This document shows, one piece after another, positions 58,090-64,000 of a stretch of 64,000 nt of DNA (position 1 is the first letter of the stretch; every line of letters starts with the position of its first letter). The translations under genes were made by a program, and so were the position numbers. Source of the DNA: Curtobacterium sp. MMLR14_010 (GTDB lineage: Bacteria; Actinomycetota; Actinomycetes; Actinomycetales; Microbacteriaceae); the NCBI RefSeq assembly GCF_001865015.1, contig NZ_MJGV01000046.1, positions 741,735 through 805,734 of the forward strand, in the 5' to 3' direction. Under the pieces are notes generated by a model, which saw nothing but the letters and a program-made list of their open reading frames with translations, had not been told where the DNA came from and made no database searches.

Positions 58090-59499
58090 GTGACAACGAC
58101 GCCGCGCCCCACCCTGTTCCGTCGCAAGCCGATCGAGGAGATCGACGACGACACCGGGGGCGACGGCGGCCTGCAGCGGCACCTCGGGCTGTGGCAGCTC
58201 ACCGCGATCGGCATCGGCGGGATCATCGGCGCGGGCATCTTCACCCTCGCCGGCACGGTCGCCCACGGTGTCGCCGGACCCGCCGTGCTCATCTCGTTCC
58301 TCGTCGCCGGGGTCGCGAGTGCCGCCGCTGCACTGTCCTACGCGGAGTTCGCCGGGATGATCCCGAAGGCCGGCAGCGCCTACACCTACGGGTACGCGGT
58401 GCTGGGCGAGATCGTCGGGTGGTTCATCGGCTGGGACCTGCTGCTCGAGTACACCGCGATCGTGGCAGTGGTCGCGATCGGCATCTCCGGCTACGTCGGG
58501 TTCCTGGTCGGCCAGTTCGGCATCGACCTGCCCGCGTGGATGCTCGGCGCGCCCGGCACCGGCGACGGACACGTGATCGACGTCTTCGCGATCCTGCTCT
58601 GCCTGCTCACCGCGTTCGTGCTCACGCGGGGCATCCGCAGTGCCGCGCGGTTCGAGTTCGTCACCGTCGGCATCAAGGTCGCGCTCGTCGTGCTCATCGT
58701 CGTGCTCGGCGTGTTCCACATCGACAGCGCCAACTACGACCCGTACTTCCCGTTCGGCTTCGGTGGCGTGATGACCGGAGCCGCGACGGTGTTCTTCGCC
58801 GTGTTCGGCTACGACGCCATGTCCACCGCCGCCGAGGAGTCCGTCGACGCCCGGAAGCACATGCCGAAGGCGATCCTGCTGTCCCTCGGCATCTCGATGG
58901 TGCTCTACGTCCTGGCGACGATCGTGCTGACCGGCATGCAGAAGTACACGGACATCGACCCGGCGTCCGGGTTCTCCTCCGCGTTCGCGTCGGTCGGGCT
59001 CGGGGGCGTGGCGAACGTCATCGCGATCGGGGCGATCGTCGGCATCGTCACGGTGCTGGTGACGTTCATGCTCGGCGCCTCGCGGGTGTGGTTCTCGATG
59101 AGCCGCGACGGCCTGATGCCCGCGTGGTTCGCCAAGACCGACCCGAAGCGACACGTCCCCACGCGGGTCACGTGGATCCTCGGCATCGCGGCAGCGGTGC
59201 TGGCGGGCGTGCTGCCGATCGGGGTCGTCGCCGAGCTGACGAACATCGGCATCCTGCTCGCGTTCGTCGTCGTCTGCACGGCCGTCGTCGTGCTCCGCTA
59301 CACGCAGCCGGACCTGCCGCGGCAGTTCAAGCTGCCCCTGATGCCGATCGTGCCGGTCATCGGCGTGATCGCGTCACTGTGGCTCGTCACGTTCCTGCAG
59401 TGGGAGACATGGGTGCGCTTCGCGGTGTGGTTCGCGATCGGGCTCGGGGTGTACTTCGGCTACTCGCGGAAGCACAGCAAGCTGGCCGAGAAGGCCTGA
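58090..59499 (+). CDS. APC-family (cationic amino-acid transporter-like) permease
   Basis: The 469-residue protein begins TLFRRKPIEEIDDDTGGDGG, then LTAIGIGGIIGAGIFTLAGT, which is the helix 1 motif of CAT-type transporters. Further motifs are YAEFAGMIPKAGSAYTYGYA and FFAVFGYDAMSTAAEESVDARKHMPKAIL. It has 12 to 14 hydrophobic segments. This spelling is typical of the CAT/YfnA branch that imports cationic or branched amino acids. GTG 58090. It is followed closely by the BLUF gene on the opposite strand. Confidence 0.9.
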   Translation: MTTTPRPTLFRRKPIEEIDDDTGGDGGLQRHLGLWQLTAIGIGGIIGAGIFTLAGTVAHGVAGPAVLISFLVAGVASAAAALSYAEFAGMIPKAGSAYTYGYAVLGEIVGWFIGWDLLLEYTAIVAVVAIGISGYVGFLVGQFGIDLPAWMLGAPGTGDGHVIDVFAILLCLLTAFVLTRGIRSAARFEFVTVGIKVALVVLIVVLGVFHIDSANYDPYFPFGFGGVMTGAATVFFAVFGYDAMSTAAEESVDARKHMPKAILLSLGISMVLYVLATIVLTGMQKYTDIDPASGFSSAFASVGLGGVANVIAIGAIVGIVTVLVTFMLGASRVWFSMSRDGLMPAWFAKTDPKRHVPTRVTWILGIAAAVLAGVLPIGVVAELTNIGILLAFVVVCTAVVVLRYTQPDLPRQFKLPLMPIVPVIGVIASLWLVTFLQWETWVRFAVWFAIGLGVYFGYSRKHSKLAEKA

Positions 59500-59547
59500 C
59501 AGCCGCCCCGCAGGCACAGCAAGTTGGACGACGAGGCCCGACGCCGG

Positions 59548-59988
59548 TCAGCGCCGGTGCTTGCCCTCGGCAGCCGTCGGGTCCGCGAGCGGGTGGTTGC
59601 GGAACCACCGCAGCAGCTCGCGGGGCCGGCTGTGGTCGGCGCTCTGGTCACCCTGCGTCAGGAAGCCGCTGAAGCCGTCGGGTGTGCCGTTCTCCTCGGA
59701 GCGGTCGAAGGCCATGGACCACTCCGGGAAGCGCCGGGTGTGGATGGACTCCTCCACGAGCAGCGAGACGTCACCGTGGCGCTCGTCCGCGAGGATGCGG
59801 GAGTACGTCGCCATCACGGCGTCGTAGGGCCCCTCGAGCAGCTGCATGAAGCGGCCGGCGCGGTGCACGAGCATGCCGGAGAGGCCATCGGCGGTGTTCC
59901 GCTCACGTGAGTACGCGAGCACCGCCTCGAGCTCGTCGTCGTCGAACTGCTCGACGGCCGAGCTCATGTAGACCAGTGACTGCAGCAT
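59548..59988 (-). CDS. BLUF-domain blue-light sensor
   Basis: The 146-residue protein begins LQSLVYMSSAVEQFDDDELE, then YSRERNTADGLSGMLVHRAGRFMQLLEGP and HGDVSLLVEESIHTRRFPEW. The BLUF landmarks are present: photoactive Tyr in SLVYxS (residue 7), Asn in RERN and Gln in FMQLLEG that hydrogen-bond FAD N5/O4, and Trp in the PEWSMAF strand. It senses blue light via FAD. It has no output domain, so it is a short BLUF protein that signals through a partner. ATG 59988 has GGAGG a few bases upstream. Confidence 0.92.
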   Translation of the reverse strand: MLQSLVYMSSAVEQFDDDELEAVLAYSRERNTADGLSGMLVHRAGRFMQLLEGPYDAVMATYSRILADERHGDVSLLVEESIHTRRFPEWSMAFDRSEENGTPDGFSGFLTQGDQSADHSRPRELLRWFRNHPLADPTAAEGKHRR

Positions 59989-60078
59989 GGTGCTCCTCCC
60001 TGACGGACCTCCCCTGAGCCTGCCTCGTCTGCCACACCAGCGACAGCCCCTGTCCGGGGTGCGTGGCACGATGGGCCT

Positions 60079-63000
60079 GTGCCAGCAGCCCCGATGATCG
60101 ACGCCGTCGACGTCATCCGTTTCGTCGGGCCCCAGACCTTCGGCCGCGCGCGTGACCTCGTCCGCCGCGGACTCGTCGAGGACGCCACCTCCCACGAGGA
60201 CGGCTCGATCACCGCCACGGTCGCCGGCTCCGCCGACGAGCCCTACGACGTCCACGTCGACACCACGGTCGCCCGCGGCGAGTTCGTCCGGCCCGTCCGG
60301 TCCCGCTGCACGTGCCCGATCGGCGGCGAGTGCAAGCACGTCGCCGCCGCGCTCCTCACCATCAACGCGCGAGCGGTCGCCGCCCACGCTGGCCCCCGGT
60401 CCAAAGCACCGGTCGCGTCCACCACGGACTGGAGGCACGAGGTCGCCCGCCTCGCCGGTGACGCCGACGAGCCGATCACCACCGGCACCACGACCCCACT
60501 CGGTCTGCAGTTCGAGCTCCGCGACGCCGTCCCGGCACGGATGGCCGCGCGAGCGCGTGCCGCGGGGCGGACCCTCGCGGCGCCCTCGCGCTCCGTGCGG
60601 CTCGGCGTCCGGCCCGTCACGCGGAGCGGCGCCGGCAACTGGGTGCGCGGGCAGCTCACCTGGGGCACGCTCCCCTACTCGATGAACCGGCTCGGGCTCT
60701 CCCCCGAGCAGCACGGCTGGTTCCTGCAGTTCGCCGCGCTCCACCGTGCGGGTCAGCTCGCGGGGCTGCCCGGGGAGAGCGACTGGATCCACCTGGACGA
60801 CTTCCAGAGCCCCCTGCTGTGGCCACTGCTGCGGCAGGCCCCAGGGCTCGGCGTCGCGTTCGTGACCGGGAAGCGCGAGGGCGGGGTGGCCCTCGGCGCC
60901 GACGCCCGGGTGCTGCTCGACGTCGCGCGGTCCGACGCGGGACTCGTCATCGGCACGAGCGCCGTGCTCGACGGCCGCCCCGCAGCCGACGGCGCCGCGC
61001 GGCTCGTCGGGGACCACGGCGTGTACGTCTTCCGCGAGTCGCCCGAGTTCCACGTCGACCTCGCGCCGACGCCCGACCCGGTGCCCGAGGACCAACGCCG
61101 CATGCTCGTCGAGGGCTCGCGCATCACCGTCCCCACGGCCGAGGTCGACGAGTTCCTGGCCGACTGGTCCCCTCGACTCCGCGGTGCGCTGGGGCTCGTG
61201 AGCTCCGACGGCTCGATCGAGCTGCCGGAACGGACGCCGCCCGAGCTCGTCCTCACCGTGACGTTCGAGCCGGCCCGGGCGCCACGGACCGACGACGTCG
61301 CGCACCTGCAGTGGCGCTGGCACGTCGACGGGCGCAAGGACGCGGTGTCGATGCACGGACCGCTGCCCGACCTGCGCACGGTGCTGGCGGCAGACGACGT
61401 CGCGCCGACCGACGACCTGGCCCCTGCCGCTTCCTCACCTGCTCCCGATGCGGAGGCCGCGGAGCCGGCCACGTCAGGACCGGCGGCCGACGACGTAGCG
61501 CAGGTCGAGCCTCCCGTCGGTGTGGACGGCGACCACGTCGCGACCGGACCCGGCGGCGGACTCGACTGGTTCCAGGACGGCACCGTCGAGGGCGCGGACG
61601 TCGCGGTCCTCGCGACCGAACTGCTGCCGACGCTGGGCGACCACGGCGTCCGCGTGGTGGTGCAGGGCGAACGACTCGACTACGAGCGCCTGACCGGGCG
61701 ACCGCACATCCGCGTCACGACGATGCCGTCGGACAAGCACGACTGGTTCGACCTCGGGATCTTCGTCAGCGTCAACGGCAAGCAGATCCCGTTCACCCCG
61801 CTGCTCCGGGCGCTCGCCAAGCGGGACCGGCGGATGAAGCTCATCGACAACTCCTACCTGTCGCTCGCCGACCCCGCCTTCGACCGGCTCAAGGAGCTCA
61901 TCGAGGAAGCCCGCGAGCAGGACGAGTGGGAGCCGTCGCAGACGATGACGGTCACGCCGCTGCAGGCCGGGCTGTGGTCCGAGTTCGACCAGCTCGCCGA
62001 CGAGACCGACCACGACGAACGCTGGCAGGACATCGCCTCGCGGCTGCTCGACGCTGCCCCCGAGACCGACCTCGCGGTGCCGTCGACCGTGCACGCGGAC
62101 CTGCGGCCGTACCAGCGGTCCGGGTACGCGTGGCTGTCGTTCCTGGTGGCGCACGGGGTCGGTGGCGTGCTCGCCGACGACATGGGGCTCGGCAAGACCC
62201 TGCAGGCGCTCGCGATGATCGCCGACCGGCGGGCGTCACACCCGGACGACCCGCCCTTCCTCGTCGTCGCGCCGACCTCCGTCGTGGGCAACTGGGCGCT
62301 CGAGGCCGCCCGGTTCGTCCCGTCACTCCGGGTCACGACGATCGAGACGACCTCGCTGAAGCACCCGTCGCTCGTCGCCAGGGCCGCGGCGGACGCCGAC
62401 GTCGTCGTGACCTCCTACGCGCTGCTCCGGCTCGACGCCGCGGCCTACACGGAGCAGCGGTGGTCGGCGCTGCTCCTCGACGAGGCCCAGTTCGTGAAGA
62501 ACCCGCAGTCGCAGACGCACCGGGTGGCCGCGGAGCTGCAGGCACCCGTGAAGATCGCGATCACCGGCACACCGCTCGAGAACGGCCTCACCGACCTCTG
62601 GGCGCTGTTCTCCATCGTCGCACCCGGGCTGTTGTCGTCGTGGACGCGGTTCGGCGACGACTACGTGAAGCCGCTCGCGTCGCCTGACCTCCGCGGTGAC
62701 GCCCGGTCGGAGCTCACCGCCCGACTCCGTCGCCGGATCCGCCCGCTCATGCTCCGCCGGACGAAGGAGAGCGTGGCGTCCGACCTGCCGCCGAAGCAGG
62801 AGCAGGTCGTGCGGGTCACGCTCGACCCCGCGCACCGCGAGGTGTACGAGCGGACGCTGAACCGGGAGCGCCTCAAGGTGCTCGACCTGATCGACGACCT
62901 CGACCGCAACCGGATGATCGTGTTCCGGTCACTGACGCTGCTGCGGATGCTCGCGCTCTCCCCCGCCCTCGTCGCGGACGGCGACACGTCGATCCCCTCC

Positions 63001-63501
63001 GCCAAGCTCGACCTGCTGCTCGACGAGCTCGAACAGCTCGCGGCCGAGGGACGCCGTGCGCTCGTGTTCAGCCAGTTCACGTCGTTCCTACGGCTCGTCG
63101 CGACGGCCCTCGACGAGCGGGGCATCGGGTACGACTACCTCGACGGGTCGACCAGGCAGCGCACGAAGGTCATCGACCGCTTCCGCACCGGCACCGCGCC
63201 GGCGTTCCTCATCTCGCTCAAGGCCGGCGGGTTCGGGCTGACCCTGACCGAGGCCGACACCGTGTTCGTGCTCGACCCGTGGTGGAACCCCGCGGCCGAG
63301 TCGCAGGCCGTCGACCGGACGCACCGCATCGGGCAGACCCGGCCGGTGAACGTCAACCGGCTCATCGCGGAGGACACCATCGAGGAGAAGGTCCTGGCAC
63401 TCGCGGCCCGCAAGGCGAAGCTGTTCGCCACGATGATCGATGACGACGCCCTGTTCGCGGACGACCTGACCGCCGAGGACGTGCGCTCCCTGTTCGACTG
63501 A
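60079..63501 (+). CDS. SWIM zinc-finger SNF2-family helicase
   Basis: The 1140-residue protein has an N-terminal SWIM zinc finger (SRCTCPIGGECKHVAAALLT at about 75-93: C-x-C...C-x-H). A long SNF2-associated central region with a Pro/Ala/Asp-rich linker follows near 450-490. The SNF2 ATPase has motif I DDMGLGKTLQALAMI (about 703), II LLLDEAQFVKNP, III ITGTPLENGLTDLWALFS, and the C-terminal motor motifs VFSQFTSFLRLV, SLKAGGFGLTLTEADTVFVLDPWWNPAAE (V) and DRTHRIGQTRPVNVNRL (VI). Such proteins remodel protein-DNA complexes, RNA polymerase or repair intermediates. GTG 60079. Confidence 0.93.
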   Translation: MPAAPMIDAVDVIRFVGPQTFGRARDLVRRGLVEDATSHEDGSITATVAGSADEPYDVHVDTTVARGEFVRPVRSRCTCPIGGECKHVAAALLTINARAVAAHAGPRSKAPVASTTDWRHEVARLAGDADEPITTGTTTPLGLQFELRDAVPARMAARARAAGRTLAAPSRSVRLGVRPVTRSGAGNWVRGQLTWGTLPYSMNRLGLSPEQHGWFLQFAALHRAGQLAGLPGESDWIHLDDFQSPLLWPLLRQAPGLGVAFVTGKREGGVALGADARVLLDVARSDAGLVIGTSAVLDGRPAADGAARLVGDHGVYVFRESPEFHVDLAPTPDPVPEDQRRMLVEGSRITVPTAEVDEFLADWSPRLRGALGLVSSDGSIELPERTPPELVLTVTFEPARAPRTDDVAHLQWRWHVDGRKDAVSMHGPLPDLRTVLAADDVAPTDDLAPAASSPAPDAEAAEPATSGPAADDVAQVEPPVGVDGDHVATGPGGGLDWFQDGTVEGADVAVLATELLPTLGDHGVRVVVQGERLDYERLTGRPHIRVTTMPSDKHDWFDLGIFVSVNGKQIPFTPLLRALAKRDRRMKLIDNSYLSLADPAFDRLKELIEEAREQDEWEPSQTMTVTPLQAGLWSEFDQLADETDHDERWQDIASRLLDAAPETDLAVPSTVHADLRPYQRSGYAWLSFLVAHGVGGVLADDMGLGKTLQALAMIADRRASHPDDPPFLVVAPTSVVGNWALEAARFVPSLRVTTIETTSLKHPSLVARAAADADVVVTSYALLRLDAAAYTEQRWSALLLDEAQFVKNPQSQTHRVAAELQAPVKIAITGTPLENGLTDLWALFSIVAPGLLSSWTRFGDDYVKPLASPDLRGDARSELTARLRRRIRPLMLRRTKESVASDLPPKQEQVVRVTLDPAHREVYERTLNRERLKVLDLIDDLDRNRMIVFRSLTLLRMLALSPALVADGDTSIPSAKLDLLLDELEQLAAEGRRALVFSQFTSFLRLVATALDERGIGYDYLDGSTRQRTKVIDRFRTGTAPAFLISLKAGGFGLTLTEADTVFVLDPWWNPAAESQAVDRTHRIGQTRPVNVNRLIAEDTIEEKVLALAARKAKLFATMIDDDALFADDLTAEDVRSLFD

Positions 63502-63567
63502 ACCGGCGGCGAGATGCAACATCCGGAGAGTTGGCGGCGGCGGGTTGTCCGCGCTTAGCGTCGGCGC

Positions 63568-63768
63568 ATGCTCCTTCTCGATGCGCCGCCGATCAGTCGC
63601 TCTGTCCTCGAACCTGACCGCGCCCATGTGGTGCGTTCCGCGACCGGAATGTCATCCGTCCTGAGGCTGCCCAACGGCACGGACGTGCCGCTGTTCGGCG
63701 GCACCGGGATCTTCTCGGGCATGTACCCGCCGAACTACCTCGAAGACCTGCGCTCCGCCGACCAGTGA
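63568..63768 (+). CDS. Probable VapB-like antitoxin
   Basis: The 66-residue protein reads SSVLRLPNGTDVPLFGGTGI and YPPNYLEDLRSAD at the end. The 4-bp overlap with the following PIN-domain gene is the main support for an antitoxin role. No clear ribbon-helix-helix or AbrB pattern is readable. The conserved part may start later, at ATG 63649. Confidence 0.55.
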   Translation: MLLLDAPPISRSVLEPDRAHVVRSATGMSSVLRLPNGTDVPLFGGTGIFSGMYPPNYLEDLRSADQ

Positions 63769-64000
63769 TCGCCCTCGACGCGAGTGTCCTGATCGCGTGG
63801 TCGGACGCTGAGGACGCGAGCCATCAGCGCGCCGTCGACCTGATCGACGAGCATGAGTGGGACGAGTTCGCCACGAACGCCGTTGCACTCTCCGAGCTTC
63901 TCGTCCGACCGCACCGACGTGGTCGGACGGAGGGGGTGACGGCGCTGCTGGCCGCGCTCGGGGTGAGTGTGCTGCCCATCACCTCGGATGACGCACCCGG
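63765..64000 (+). CDS. PIN-domain (VapC-like) toxin, cut by window edge
   Basis: The visible 78 codons begin IALDASVLIAWSDAEDASHQ, the PIN-domain start with first catalytic Asp in LDASV, then VDLIDEHEWDEFATNAVALSELLVRP with the second acidic residue (Glu in SELLV). VapC toxins are Mg-dependent ribonucleases acting on tRNA or rRNA. GTG 63765 overlaps the antitoxin stop (GTGA). The C-terminal acidic residues would lie outside the window (SDDAP begins the third motif). Confidence 0.8.
   Translation, partial: MIALDASVLIAWSDAEDASHQRAVDLIDEHEWDEFATNAVALSELLVRPHRRGRTEGVTALLAALGVSVLPITSDDAP

Noticed and set aside
57847-59154. Minus-strand frame of 435 codons
   Set aside because: It is Asp/Glu/Arg/His-rich antisense of the second APC transporter, whose membrane segments and motifs are clear.

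Overview
The window is very GC-rich (about 70%), densely packed DNA with many GTG starts and 4-bp ATGA/GTGA gene overlaps. It carries actinobacterial hallmarks: LAxTG sorting signals of the class E sortase type, LigD-type end-joining proteins, an actinobacterial SH3-like small protein, and a TPP riboswitch ahead of thiM-thiE-thiD/tenA. Overall it looks like a chromosomal segment of a Gram-positive actinobacterium, most likely a member of the Microbacteriaceae (Curtobacterium-like). The family placement is inference from gene content and style; no rRNA or marker gene is present.

Layout. 1-4.6 kb: housekeeping and hypothetical genes (S4 RNA-binding protein, J-domain protein, APH-like kinase, Nudix protein). 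4.65-8.0 kb: TPP riboswitch and thiamine salvage operon. 7.9-19.9 kb: small regulators and redox enzymes (metallophosphoesterase/MarR, VOC, GNAT, aldo/keto reductase, LysR/MFS, HxlR/NAD(P)-binding protein, quinone reductase) plus a GAF-domain protein and a patatin. 20-24.8 kb: S9 peptidase, then acyl-CoA dehydrogenase, TetR regulator and thioesterase. 25.0-27.1 kb: a translationally coupled four-gene operon (small membrane protein, GntR regulator, ABC ATPase, ABC permease) with a probable operator.

27.33-36.25 kb is an integrated mobile element of about 8.92 kb sitting inside the 3' end of putA. Both hybrid attachment sites can be read, and the displaced original end of putA lies at the far side of the element. 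From left to right it carries a large serine integrase, a 20-bp inverted repeat of possible replication or operator function, two tiny zinc-binding proteins, a P22-type coat protein, an unknown small gene, a single-polypeptide methyltransferase-nuclease that is much less GC-rich than its surroundings, and several small unknown genes including a stop-interrupted DNA-binding-like gene. No portal, terminase or tail gene is visible, so it resembles a phage satellite or a strongly reduced prophage that also carries a probable restriction-modification protein.

36.2-64 kb: putA and its LysR-type neighbour; three tandem LAxTG cell-wall proteins; azoreductase; MBL-fold hydrolase; separate genes for the ligase and polymerase modules of LigD-like end joining, flanking two tiny coupled genes; DUF429 protein, glycosyltransferase and uracil-DNA glycosylase-like protein; a non-coding array of about 19 GAGACG/CGTCTC repeats at 53.2-53.74 kb; two APC-type amino-acid transporters; a lytic-transglycosylase-like protein; a BLUF blue-light receptor; a large SWIM-SNF2 helicase; and a VapBC-like toxin-antitoxin pair cut by the window edge. 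Several families of short dispersed repeats and hairpins link separate intergenic regions.
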